DNA of 64,000 nt from Flavobacterium sp. HJ-32-4 (GTDB lineage Bacteria; Bacteroidota; Bacteroidia; Flavobacteriales; Flavobacteriaceae), in the NCBI RefSeq assembly GCF_022532105.1, contig NZ_CP092832.1:806001-870000 (forward strand), in the 5' to 3' direction. This document shows positions 35,227 through 43,690 of the stretch, piece after piece. The number at the start of each line of letters is the position of its first letter. The first letter of the stretch is position 1. Below the pieces are notes generated by a model that saw only the letters and a program-made list of their open reading frames with translations, was not told the DNA's origin and did not search any database. The translations under genes were made by a program, and so were the position numbers.

Positions 35227-36450
35227 CCTTCCAAACTTCCTCTCAAAAACACTATCCAACGTCTTCTTCAACGGCGCCATCTCTTTCATATAGCGCGCCT
35301 TGAAACGCTCGGGCATCGGTTCAGAATTCGGTAGTTTGAGGCTAAGCGGGTCGACCTGCCGGCCGTTTACCCAAAAGCGGTAGCACACGTGCGGACCCGT
35401 CGCAAGACCGGTGCTGCCCACCCGACCGATGACATCGCCCTGGCCGACACGCTGTCCCTGCCGGACGAGTATCTTCGACATGTGAAGGTATTGCGTCGCA
35501 TAGGTGCCATTGTGGCGCACCTTCACGAAGTTGCCGTTTCCGGCGGTGTAGCCCGTGCGTTCTACAGTGCCCGCGGCCGTGGTCATAATCGGAGTGCCCG
35601 TCGGCGCAGCGTAATCCGTGCCGTTGTGCGCCTTCCAGATCTGTTGTACCGGGTGGAAGCGGTTCCGAGAAAAACGCGACGTAATGTGGATGAACTTCAA
35701 CGGCGCCTTCAGGAACATGTTCTTCAACACTTTTCCGTCTTCGTCATAATAATCGATCTTCCCCGATGTCGTATCCTGTTGGAAAGGGAACGCATAGATC
35801 CGCTTCCCTTTATATTCGATAAAAGCCGCGTCAAGCCGTTCCACCCCGTCGTAAATACTGTCGTTGATATAGCGCTCGGTGAAACTGATGGCGAAGCGGT
35901 CTTCTTTCTGCAGTTTGAAGAAGTCGATCGACCAGGCATAGATCCGTGCGATTTCCGTCGCAAAGCCCGGATCGACTTTTTGTTTTTGTAGACTTTCCGT
36001 AAGTGAGCCCTCCAGTCCCATTGCGATGGTGCGCTTCTTCAGCGTAATCGGACGCACTTTTTTATAAGCGACCACCGAATCGCGTAGGTCCACCACATAA
36101 TAACTCGTGCGGTCGGGCTGGTAGATGAAGGCCTGCAGACGGTGTGATTTGTCTTTGGTGCGCAGCAACGTATACGGCTTCCCGAAACGCATCTTACGCA
36201 CATCAAATGAATCCTGGATTTTCTCGTTGAGCACATGCACGTTATACGTACCCAGGTTTTCCTTCTCAAGCAGCGTGCCGAACGTATCGCCGTTTTTCAG
36301 CGTATCATGCACGACATTATAGTCATTGAGGCGAAAGCCAAATTCGATGACGATGGGCTCCGGCTTCGGTTTCGCGGCAGGTTCGGCCACGTCTTTCTTA
36401 CAGGAGGCGAATACAAACAGGAAAAGCAGAACGGGGAGAATCCTTTTCAA
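35221..36450 (-). CDS. M23 family peptidoglycan DD-metallopeptidase, lipoprotein
   Basis: Envelope lipoprotein of 409 residues with lipobox FASC (Cys17), a long N-terminal region with OapA/LysM-like appearance, and a C-terminal LytM domain (about 265-370). The first zinc site is intact (KAHNGTDYAAPTGTP) but the second site reads GPHVCYRFW, so the metal-binding second His of HxH is Cys. Cys could still bind zinc, and I believe related Bacteroidota enzymes share this, so activity is plausible. The stop codon TAG lies inside the adjacent repeat array (AATTAGCGAATG). Follows TDO by 21 bases in an operon with DUF3108. Confidence 0.87.
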   Translation of the reverse strand: MKRILPVLLFLFVFASCKKDVAEPAAKPKPEPIVIEFGFRLNDYNVVHDTLKNGDTFGTLLEKENLGTYNVHVLNEKIQDSFDVRKMRFGKPYTLLRTKDKSHRLQAFIYQPDRTSYYVVDLRDSVVAYKKVRPITLKKRTIAMGLEGSLTESLQKQKVDPGFATEIARIYAWSIDFFKLQKEDRFAISFTERYINDSIYDGVERLDAAFIEYKGKRIYAFPFQQDTTSGKIDYYDEDGKVLKNMFLKAPLKFIHITSRFSRNRFHPVQQIWKAHNGTDYAAPTGTPIMTTAAGTVERTGYTAGNGNFVKVRHNGTYATQYLHMSKILVRQGQRVGQGDVIGRVGSTGLATGPHVCYRFWVNGRQVDPLSLKLPNSEPMPERFKARYMKEMAPLKKTLDSVFERKFGRN

Positions 36451-36471
36451 AACGGTCAGGCGTATGATCGA

Positions 36472-37404
36472 TTAGACGTTCTCGCCCCAGGTGGCCAGTT
36501 CTTCGGAAGTCCAGAGTTCTGGGAAGAAAATCCGGCGTTGGTATTTCGGGTGCATGTATTTCTGCCACTCGCTGCCGCCGGTCGCCTCTTTCTTTACCGC
36601 CCCGCTTTCGAGGTATTTGCTTGCAGCCGACATATGTCCCAGTGTCCAGGTGATGTTGACCGTGCGGTCGTAGTGACGCATCGCGGCCACCAATTCCGGG
36701 TTGTTTTGGTCGTGGGCCGGCAATTGGCGGAACTTCTGCCAAAGGTTGATGGTATTGTATTCCTCCATGAAGCGAAGGAACTGGTCTTTGTATTTTTTCT
36801 CGAACTGTTCGATGAGGTACGACTTGCGTCCCGTTTCGTAATCTTTGCCCGCGGCCTGCCAATACAGGTGCTCGAAGGCGTGGCTGTAAGGTGTGTTGCG
36901 GTCGATCGTCGCCCGGAAGCGGTGGTCGATCAGGTTGATGAGATCGGTTGAGGCGAACTCGATAAGGCGGTATTGCGCACTCTGGAAGCCCGAGGCCGGC
37001 GTCAGCGTGTTGCGGAATTTCAGATATTGTTCCACTTCCATCCCATCCCGCATGATGGTGAAAGAGGTGGTGAGCATGTCGAAATACCGGCTGATCCGCA
37101 TCAGTTTTTCCGTGAACATCCCCGTGTCGGGTTTCTCGGCCCGTGAGATCTGCTCGATTTCCCACAGCACCATTTTGAAGAGGAGCTCGTTTACCTGGTG
37201 GTACATGATAAACACCATTTCATCCGGAAGCAATGACCGCTGTGACTGTAGGCTCAGGAGCGCATCGGTTTGGATATAATCCCAATAGGTAATGGGTTTC
37301 GACCAAAGCAGGCCTTCTAAATGTACCTCGGGTTTTTGGCCCATGGCCCTGAATTTGTCTTCGAGCTGACCGAGCAGTTCTTCCGTATGGGTGGTGTTCG
37401 TCAT
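36472..37404 (-). CDS. Tryptophan 2,3-dioxygenase family protein
   Basis: Haem enzyme family of 310 residues that opens the indole ring of tryptophan to N-formylkynurenine, first step of the kynurenine route. The all-helical fold is suggested throughout, and the conserved segment MYHQVNELLFKMVLWEIEQI near residues 68-87 matches the substrate-site helix of TDO. Its start overlaps the DUF3108 stop (ATGA). It sits with hppD and hmgA, the tyrosine catabolic genes, making this an aromatic amino acid degradation locus, although no kynureninase or formamidase is in the window. Confidence 0.88.
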   Translation of the reverse strand: MTNTTHTEELLGQLEDKFRAMGQKPEVHLEGLLWSKPITYWDYIQTDALLSLQSQRSLLPDEMVFIMYHQVNELLFKMVLWEIEQISRAEKPDTGMFTEKLMRISRYFDMLTTSFTIMRDGMEVEQYLKFRNTLTPASGFQSAQYRLIEFASTDLINLIDHRFRATIDRNTPYSHAFEHLYWQAAGKDYETGRKSYLIEQFEKKYKDQFLRFMEEYNTINLWQKFRQLPAHDQNNPELVAAMRHYDRTVNITWTLGHMSAASKYLESGAVKKEATGGSEWQKYMHPKYQRRIFFPELWTSEELATWGENV

Positions 37405-38183
37405 GGTTTTACTTTAACGGTAAAAGGATGTTTCAATCCTTTGAAAGCATCGAGGTCGGCCTTAAGCGACCCTACCGCGAGGCTGGCTTTTATCCGCACC
37501 GGCATCTTATTGTCATCCGCAGAGATCCAGACCGTGAGGCTTTCCTCTTCTTTGAAAACGCGTCCGGACATTACTAACGGGCGGAAAATCATGGTTGATA
37601 TAGTGCCAAATTTAGTCGTAATATCCTCCTTGCCTAAATATTTTAACTTAAACTTGATCAGGTCGTCGTCAAAAAACATATCGACGGTCACGGCTTCACC
37701 CACTTTCATCCGGTCGATATTCGGATGGTTCCGCAGGTAGTAGAACATCGACAGCACGTCCTGCACATTCTCGGGCACTACAAACGTCTTCTCGGTTTTC
37801 TTCTTATAGTCTTTCAGCAAGACGCGATCGGTCGACTGGTTGATGAACCCTTCCTGGTTCTTCGTATAACCCCCTTCGTCGATTTGCCTGACGAATTGGT
37901 ATGGATTGCCTGTCGTTTTGTCAAAATAGCTTTCATAGTTGTCGGCGACCTTGAAGAAGAACTTCGTCATGCCGGTCGTATAGCCGCGGCCAATGGCGTG
38001 GAAGACCTTTTTGCCGTTGCGCACATCCTCTTTCACCTCCAGGGTGGCGTACCCGGCGTTGACGATGCCATAGTGGATGCGGAACTTGAAATATTCGCCT
38101 ACATCAAAAGCCCGCTCTTTTTGGGAAGCGGGGGCGAAACTGAGGGTTGAGGCGAGCAGTAAAAGTAGGGAGAACCTTTTCAT
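37401..38183 (-). CDS. DUF3108 domain-containing exported protein
   Basis: Exported protein of 260 residues with a signal peptide (LLLLASTLSFAPAS), then a beta-rich DUF3108 domain (FKFRIHYGIVNAGYATLEV at the start, FKLKYLGKEDITT near the end). Function unknown. I choose ATG 38183 because an in-frame ATG at 38234 lies upstream of the -7 box at 38223-38230. It heads the DUF3108-TDO-M23 operon. Confidence 0.82.
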   Translation of the reverse strand: MKRFSLLLLLASTLSFAPASQKERAFDVGEYFKFRIHYGIVNAGYATLEVKEDVRNGKKVFHAIGRGYTTGMTKFFFKVADNYESYFDKTTGNPYQFVRQIDEGGYTKNQEGFINQSTDRVLLKDYKKKTEKTFVVPENVQDVLSMFYYLRNHPNIDRMKVGEAVTVDMFFDDDLIKFKLKYLGKEDITTKFGTISTMIFRPLVMSGRVFKEEESLTVWISADDNKMPVRIKASLAVGSLKADLDAFKGLKHPFTVKVKP

Positions 38184-38222
38184 GAAAAGAGCAATTTTCC
38201 GCCCTCGATGCAATATCCATAC

Positions 38223-38254
38223 CAAAGGTACCAAAACAAAAAAACCCAGTCAAA
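38223..38254 (-). promoter_or_regulatory. Promoter of the DUF3108-TDO-M23 operon
   Basis: Minus strand TTTG (38251-38254), 20-base spacer, TACCTTTG (38223-38230), 39 bases before the ATG. The -33 element lies inside the loop of the hairpin that ends the upstream ncRNA candidate. Confidence 0.7.
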
Positions 38255-38340
38255 TGAATGACCGGGTTTTTATGCTATTAACCAACCAAAACTATAAATT
38301 ATGAAAAATTTATATCAATCGAGGGAACCACCCCTCTTTT
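38237..38340 (-). ncRNA. Candidate structured small RNA of about 100 nt
   Basis: No gene occupies 38184-38462. On the minus strand a TATCTTTG -7 box (38347-38354), with TTG 21 bases further upstream, is followed by three hairpins in a row: GAGGG/CCCTC (38321-38336), an 8-base-pair TATAAATT/AATTTATA (38293-38314), and a terminator stem of about 10 pairs with one mismatch (38242-38269) followed by seven T residues. A short independent transcript is the simplest reading. The last hairpin could alternatively just terminate hppD. I do not recognise a known RNA family. Confidence 0.45.
38242..38269 (-). terminator. Intrinsic terminator (ncRNA candidate or hppD)
   Basis: AAACCCAGTC (38242-38251) pairs with GACCGGGTTT (38260-38269) with one A-C mismatch. 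On the minus strand seven T residues follow; on the plus strand five T residues follow, so it may work both ways. Confidence 0.72.
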
Positions 38341-38462
38341 GCTCTACAAAGATACAATCGTTTTTCGAGGAAAAGCAAGTCAAAAGCTGTTTTTAACATT
38401 AATTTCACAACGAAAACGTTGTATTTGGTCAGTTGTTTACATTTTATTCATCAACCAGACGA

Positions 38463-39620
38463 TTACAGCGTGCCTCGAAGCGCCTGTTCGCGTTCGATCG
38501 ATTCAAACAAGGCCTTGAAGTTTCCGGCGCCAAATCCGCGGGCACCCATACGCTGGATGATCTCGAAGAACAGCGTCGGACGGTCTTCAACCGGACGCGT
38601 GAAGATCTGCAACAGGTAGCCTTCATCGTCGGCATCGATCATGATGCCCAGTTTCTGCAGTTCGCTGATATCCTCTTTGAACTTCGACATGTGGTCTTTC
38701 AACCGCTCCGGAATCGCATCGTAGTACGCTTGTGGCGGTGTCGACAGGAACTCCACTCCGCGCGAACGCATATCCGCGACCGTCGTGATGATATCATCCG
38801 TGGCCACCGCGATGTGCTGCACACCCGGACCTTCATAGAAGTCGATATACTCTTCAATCTGCGAGCGTTTCTTGCCTTCCGCCGGCTCATTGATCGGGAA
38901 CTTGATGCGCCCGTTGCCGTTTGACATCACCTTCGACATCAGGGCTGAGTATTCGGTCGTGATCTGCTTGTCGTCAAACGACAGGAAGTTCACGAAGCCC
39001 ATCACGTCTTCGTACCATTTCACCCAGGTGTTCATCTCGCCCCAACCGACGTTCCCCACCATGTGGTCAACGTATTTGAGTCCGACCGGCGCCGGGTTAT
39101 AACTACTTTCCCACGGCTGGTAGCCCGGCAGGAAGGTGCCTTTGTAGTTTTTCCGCTCGACAAACATATGCACGGTTTCGCCATACGTATAAATTCCCGC
39201 ACGCACCACTTCCCCGTGTTCGTCGGTTTCTACCGTAGGTTCCATAAACACCCGTGCACCCCGCTTCGTCGTCTCTTCAAATGCCGCCCGGGCATCTTCC
39301 ACCCAAAGCGCGATCACCTTCACGCCGTCGCCGTGTTTCTTCACATGTTCCCCAATCGGGTGGTCGCTTTTCAGCGCCGTCGTCAGCACCAACCGGATCT
39401 TATCCTGCTTCAGCACATACGACGCCCGGTCCTTCACGCCCGTCTCCAGCCCGGCATACGCATGCGACTGGAACCCGAAGGCCGTTTTGTAAAAGTGGGC
39501 CGCCTGCTTGGCATTCCCTACATAGAATTCGACATAGTCGGTTCCGAGAAGCGGCAGGAAGTCTTGTGCCCCTTCGAATATTTTTTCGAGTCCGTATTCA
39601 ACGGATTTTATTTCACTCAT
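38463..39620 (-). CDS. hppD: 4-hydroxyphenylpyruvate dioxygenase
   Basis: Non-haem iron enzyme of 385 residues that converts 4-hydroxyphenylpyruvate to homogentisate, the substrate of the HmgA enzyme encoded upstream. The two vicinal-oxygen-chelate halves and the three iron-ligand sites are visible: KYVDHMVGNVGW (His), GVQHIAVATDD (His) and TLFFEIIQRMG (Glu). Full length for the family. Its start is directly preceded by ATTAGCGA repeats and no promoter is seen, so it may depend on transcription from hmgA. Confidence 0.96.
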   Translation of the reverse strand: MSEIKSVEYGLEKIFEGAQDFLPLLGTDYVEFYVGNAKQAAHFYKTAFGFQSHAYAGLETGVKDRASYVLKQDKIRLVLTTALKSDHPIGEHVKKHGDGVKVIALWVEDARAAFEETTKRGARVFMEPTVETDEHGEVVRAGIYTYGETVHMFVERKNYKGTFLPGYQPWESSYNPAPVGLKYVDHMVGNVGWGEMNTWVKWYEDVMGFVNFLSFDDKQITTEYSALMSKVMSNGNGRIKFPINEPAEGKKRSQIEEYIDFYEGPGVQHIAVATDDIITTVADMRSRGVEFLSTPPQAYYDAIPERLKDHMSKFKEDISELQKLGIMIDADDEGYLLQIFTRPVEDRPTLFFEIIQRMGARGFGAGNFKALFESIEREQALRGTL

Positions 39621-39623
39621 GGT

Positions 39624-39783
39624 AATTAGCGAATTAGATGATTAGCGAATTAGCGAATGTCGCAGTGTCGTTTAGACGTTCGGACATTGTTATTCAGTTG
39701 TTTTACGTTTTTAATTGCTTGTATGTAATTAGCGAATTAGCGAATGTGGGAGTGCCGTTTAGACGTTCCGACAATCTTGTTCA
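39624..39783. repeat. Duplicated 56 bp segment carrying ATTAGCGA core and a gene 3' end
   Basis: After an initial ATTAGCGAATTAG, two copies of a 56-base segment lie at 39641-39696 and 39728-39783, 87 bases apart, with 49 of 56 positions identical. The right copy contains the last codons and stop of the four-helix-bundle gene. The left copy still reads, on the minus strand, TSKRH-C-DIR-stop beside the gene's TSKRHSHIR-stop, so it is a displaced 3'-end remnant. Confidence 0.85.
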
Positions 39784-40165
39784 ATATTTTAAGTACTACT
39801 TCTAGTTTCTCCTCGAGGTGTCGGGTATCAGGATAGTGTGCCATGGTGCTACATAGGTTTATCCAATACTCGGTCTCGTCAGCCTCTTTCAGGGCGATTT
39901 TCATCTTATGGACGAAGTCTGCCTTGCTTTCGGCGTTTTGTGCTTCCTTGACGTTTGCTCCTATCGAAGTCCCCGATCGCAATAGCTGATTAGACAGGAT
40001 GAACTTCTTTCGTTGTTCCAATTGCTCGGCATACAATATAACCGCAATTGAAAACTCAAACGTCAAGCGGACGATGGTGTTTTGGGAGTACAATGCACTT
40101 CCCGAGTGGCGTAATTCAGGCATATACAATTCATTTTGGCTTATATTTTTCAGTGCGACATCCAT
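39737..40165 (-). CDS. Four-helix-bundle protein (23S rRNA intervening-sequence family)
   Basis: Small helical protein of 142 residues. The conserved patterns LRSGTSIGANVKEAQNAESKADFVHKM and ALKEADETEYWI identify the family first seen in 23S rRNA intervening sequences, related in fold to the Avd protein of diversity-generating retroelements. No reverse transcriptase or variable repeat is present here. The gene is embedded in the ATTAGCGA repeat field and its stop codon TAA lies inside a repeat core (ATTCGCTAA). It splits hppD from hmgA, which suggests a later insertion. Biochemical function is unknown. Confidence 0.88.
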   Translation of the reverse strand: MDVALKNISQNELYMPELRHSGSALYSQNTIVRLTFEFSIAVILYAEQLEQRKKFILSNQLLRSGTSIGANVKEAQNAESKADFVHKMKIALKEADETEYWINLCSTMAHYPDTRHLEEKLEVVLKILNKIVGTSKRHSHIR

Positions 40166-40208
40166 CGCTCATTACCTCCTTCAGCGGCGCCTCATCGGTC
40201 AAGATGGC

Positions 40209-40600
40209 CATTCGCTAATCCGCTAATTAACTCATCCGCAAATTCACCACTTTCTCCGCATTATTTATCGGTCACAATGGTCATTCGCTAATCCGCTAAT
40301 TAACCCATTCGCTAATTAACCCATTCGCTGATCAACCACTTTCCCCGCATTATTTATCGGCCACAATGATCATTCGCTACTCGCTAATTAACTCATTCGC
40401 TACTTAACCACTTCTTCCGCTTTATTTATCGGTCACGGTGGTTATTCGCTAATCCGCTAATTAACCCATTCGCTAATCAACCACTTTCCCCGCATTATTT
40501 ATCGGTCACAATGATCATTCGCTAATACGCTAATTAACCCATTCGCTAATCAACCACTTTCTCCGCATTATTTATCGGTCACAATGATCATTCGCTAATT
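40209..40600. repeat. Tandem array of 72-89 bp units with ATTCGCTAAT core
   Basis: Units begin at 40209, 40282, 40371, 40443 and 40516 (lengths 73, 89, 72, 73, 73), with a truncated copy at 40589. A typical unit has CATTCGCTAATCCGCTAATT, CCCATTCGCTAATCAACCAC, then TTCCCCGCATTATTTATCGG and TCACAATG. The 89-base unit has an extra CCATTCGCTAATTAAC. The terminal copy provides the stop codon of hmgA. Core words are shared with the 34.9 kb array but linkers differ. Confidence 0.92.
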
Positions 40601-41755
40601 ATCAACCCACGACCTATAATACTCCCCATCATCAATCGCCATCGCCTCCTCCGTCACCATCAGCGGTTTGAAGGTATCGACCATAACGGCCAATTCGACC
40701 GTTTCCGTTTTGCCGATCGAACGCTCCATCGCGCCCGGTGCGGGACCGTGCGGAATCCCTTTCGGGTGCAGCGTGATGTGGCCCTGCTCGATGTTGTTGC
40801 GGCTCATGAAGTCGCCGTCCACATAATACAACACCTCGTCGCTGTCGATGTTGCTGTGGTTGTACGGCGCCGGAATTGCTTTCGGATGGTAGTCGTACAA
40901 ACGCGGACAAAACGAACACACCACGAACGTCGAGGTCTCGAACGTCTGGTGGATCGGCGGCGGCATGTGCACACGTCCGGTGATCGGTTCGAAATCGTGG
41001 ATGCTGAAGCCATACGGATAGTTATAGCCATCCCACCCAATCACATCAAACGGATGCGTGGCATAGACCAGTTCATGCATCATGCCCTCCTTCTTCACCT
41101 TGATCACAAAGTCACCCTTTTCATCATAGGTTTCAAGTTCCAGCGGCAATTTGAAATCGCGTTCGCAGAAAGGCGAGTGCTCCAGCAATTGGCCCGACGC
41201 GTTCTTATAGCGCTTCGGCGTGTAGAACGGCGCATGCGACTCGACATAGAAAATCCGGTTGTCGGTCGTGTCGAACTCCATCTGGTAAATCATCCCGCGC
41301 GGAATGATCAGGTAGTCGCCGTATTCGAAGGGAATATTTCCGAGCATAGTGCGGAGTTTCCCCTTCCCACGGTGGATGAACAGCATCTCATCCGAGTCGG
41401 CATTCTTATAGAAATACGACCGCATCGATTCCTGCGGGGCCGCCAGTCCGATGATACAGTCACTGTTGACCAGCATCGCCTTGCGGCTGTCGAGGAAGTC
41501 TGCCGTTGGCTTCACGTCAAAGCCTTTCAGCAATAACGATTTGATGTTCTTGGAAATGGCAATTTTCGGCTCAACCGAATACGACCGCAGGATTTCCTTT
41601 ACCTGCGTGGGCCGATGCACCTGGTACATCAGCGAAGAATGGCCATGAAACCCTTCGGTGCCGAAGAGCTGCTCGTAATACAAACCACCTGCCGGTTTTT
41701 CGAACTGGGTATGGCGTTTGTGTGGAAGCTGGCCGAGTTTGTGATAAATAGGCAT
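40595..41755 (-). CDS. hmgA: Homogentisate 1,2-dioxygenase
   Basis: Iron-dependent ring-cleaving enzyme of 386 residues acting on homogentisate in phenylalanine/tyrosine breakdown. Cupin-like core with HRGKGKLRTMLGNIPFEYGDY and the C-terminal metal-site region HITLHPKGIPHGPAPGAMER, as in the family (bacterial members are about 380-440 residues). It lies upstream of hppD, so two consecutive steps are encoded here. The stop TAG is formed by the flanking repeat (AATTAGCGAATG). No clean -7 box upstream. Confidence 0.93.
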   Translation of the reverse strand: MPIYHKLGQLPHKRHTQFEKPAGGLYYEQLFGTEGFHGHSSLMYQVHRPTQVKEILRSYSVEPKIAISKNIKSLLLKGFDVKPTADFLDSRKAMLVNSDCIIGLAAPQESMRSYFYKNADSDEMLFIHRGKGKLRTMLGNIPFEYGDYLIIPRGMIYQMEFDTTDNRIFYVESHAPFYTPKRYKNASGQLLEHSPFCERDFKLPLELETYDEKGDFVIKVKKEGMMHELVYATHPFDVIGWDGYNYPYGFSIHDFEPITGRVHMPPPIHQTFETSTFVVCSFCPRLYDYHPKAIPAPYNHSNIDSDEVLYYVDGDFMSRNNIEQGHITLHPKGIPHGPAPGAMERSIGKTETVELAVMVDTFKPLMVTEEAMAIDDGEYYRSWVDN

Positions 41756-41927
41756 AGCGTTTTCATTTTGAGTGGATACGAAGTATAAAAGCGGGGTGCT
41801 TTTTACGTCACTCCGGGTTCCGTTTGATGAGGAACTTCAAATGGGACATGAGCCCTGTCCAACGCTGGTTCATATCTACAAATATCGGAAAAATTTAAAT
41901 TTCAACCGTTTTCGTTGCGGGATATTT

Positions 41928-41960
41928 AAAAACGAAAAGCTCCCGATGAGGAGCTTTTCG
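41928..41960 (-). terminator. Intrinsic terminator after the amino-acid permease
   Basis: Perfect 11-base-pair stem CGAAAAGCTCC (41933-41943) with GGAGCTTTTCG (41950-41960); on the minus strand five T residues follow. About 20 bases past the permease stop. Confidence 0.88.
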
Positions 41961-41980
41961 TGTAATCGTAGTCGTATCGT

Positions 41981-43618
41981 TTAGCGCGCGCGACGGTAGT
42001 TGTATCCGTAGATCACCACGTGTGCGGCCGCAAAAATCATCGAGAAGTAAAGCAGGAAGGTATCCTCTACCAGCGGGTCACTGTGGTGCAGCAACGCCAC
42101 CCCCACGAGGCTCACTACCATGATGAGTCCGGTGCCGGCGACGGTTTTATAGCTTTTCGCGCTATAACCGCCCTGGTTGTGGTGGCTGTGTTTCATACCG
42201 TAATAGAGATACAGGTCAAAACCGATCATCATCCATACGATCAAACGGATCCAGGTATCAAGCGGCAGGAACACCATCATAAACAGACAAACCGCTACAC
42301 CCAGCAAGGGCACCACCGGAACCAGCGGCGTACGGAACGCACGTGGGGCATCCGGCATCTTTTTGCGCATGATCAACACGCCCACACACACTAGGATGAA
42401 GGCGAACAGCGTACCGATACTCGTCATTTCACCCACCACATCAGCCGGGATGAACGCCGCGAAGACGCTCACCAATACCATGAACAACATATTGTTTTTG
42501 GCCGGTGTACGGAATTTCGGGTGTACCTCAGAGAATACTTTCGGCATCAAACCGTCTTTACTCATCGAGAAGAACACGCGGCTTTGGCCCATCAACATCA
42601 CCAGGATCACCGACGAATAACCCGCCAGGATCGCCAATACGATGGCCTTGTTCAGCCACGGATAGGCCGGCGTAATCATGCCCGAAGCATCCGGCGTACC
42701 CATATTATCAATGGCAACCGCAACCGGCGCAATACCGTCTTGTCCGGCGAAAGCCGTATAATTCACCACGCCTGTCATGACGTGGGCGAAGAGGATATAC
42801 AAAGCCGTACAGATTCCCAACGACAACAGAATACCGATCGGCATGTCGCGTTTCGGGTTCTTCGCTTCCTGTGCTGCCGTCGATACCGCGTCAAAGCCGA
42901 TGTAGGCAAAGAACACAATGGCCGCCGCACGAACGATGCCCGAGAAACCAAAGTGACCGAAGGTACCCGTGTTTTCAGGGATATAAGGCGTATAGTTCTC
43001 AGGTTTGATATATTGCCATCCCACTGCGATGAACACCAGCACCACCGATACCTTCAGCATCACGATAAGTCCGTTGACGAAGGCCGATTCTTTCGTACCG
43101 CGCATCAGCAACAGCGACATCAGCATCACGATGAAAACCGCCGGGATGTTGATGACACCGCCTTCAAACGGCGACGACATGAACTGAGCCGGTATATCAA
43201 TACCAAAATCGTGCAGGAACTTGCCTAAATACCGCGACCAACTGATCGACACCGTAGCGGCACCCACCGCATATTCGAGCACCAAATCCCATCCGATGAT
43301 CCAGGCGATGAATTCGCCCATGGTGGCAAACGAGTAGGTATAGGCACTACCCGCGACCGGGATCATTGACGAAAACTCGGCGTAGCACAAACCGGCGAAA
43401 ATACAGCCCAATGCCGCCACAAGGAAAGAGAGGGTAATAGCCGGTCCCGCATTCGTGGCCGCTGCCATCCCCGTGATCGAGAACAAACCGGCGCCGATGA
43501 TCGCGCCGACCCCCAGCGCCACCAGCCCCGAGGCAGTCAGCGTTTTCTTAAGGCCTTTTTCGGATTCGGTCGCTTCCTCAAGTAATTGGTTCAGGTTCTT
43601 TCGTTTCCAGATTGACAT
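41981..43618 (-). CDS. APC-family amino acid permease
   Basis: Inner-membrane transporter of 545 residues with about 14 helices. The start after a charged N-terminal helix, LVALGVGAIIGAGLFSITG, is the substrate-site motif of APC-superfamily carriers, and FFAYIGFDAVSTAAQEAKNP is typical of the cationic amino acid transporter (CAT) branch. Substrate not determinable. A TATATTTG -7 box (43645-43652, minus strand) lies 26 bases upstream of the ATG. Placed next to aromatic amino acid catabolism, which may or may not be meaningful. Confidence 0.9.
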   Translation of the reverse strand: MSIWKRKNLNQLLEEATESEKGLKKTLTASGLVALGVGAIIGAGLFSITGMAAATNAGPAITLSFLVAALGCIFAGLCYAEFSSMIPVAGSAYTYSFATMGEFIAWIIGWDLVLEYAVGAATVSISWSRYLGKFLHDFGIDIPAQFMSSPFEGGVINIPAVFIVMLMSLLLMRGTKESAFVNGLIVMLKVSVVLVFIAVGWQYIKPENYTPYIPENTGTFGHFGFSGIVRAAAIVFFAYIGFDAVSTAAQEAKNPKRDMPIGILLSLGICTALYILFAHVMTGVVNYTAFAGQDGIAPVAVAIDNMGTPDASGMITPAYPWLNKAIVLAILAGYSSVILVMLMGQSRVFFSMSKDGLMPKVFSEVHPKFRTPAKNNMLFMVLVSVFAAFIPADVVGEMTSIGTLFAFILVCVGVLIMRKKMPDAPRAFRTPLVPVVPLLGVAVCLFMMVFLPLDTWIRLIVWMMIGFDLYLYYGMKHSHHNQGGYSAKSYKTVAGTGLIMVVSLVGVALLHHSDPLVEDTFLLYFSMIFAAAHVVIYGYNYRRAR

Positions 43619-43690
43619 AAATTCATTTTTGTGTTAACAGTTTCCAAATATATCGGTTTTTTCGCAAGCAGGCCGAAAAATTAACCTCTC

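Noticed and set aside
38301..38396. 31-codon plus-strand frame starting MKNLYQSREPP
   Set aside because: No promoter or ribosome binding site; it is antisense to the candidate structured RNA and its first bases form the loop of the AT hairpin.
39737..40165. Avd-like component of a diversity-generating retroelement
   Set aside because: The four-helix fold is related, but no reverse transcriptase, template repeat or variable repeat is present in the window.
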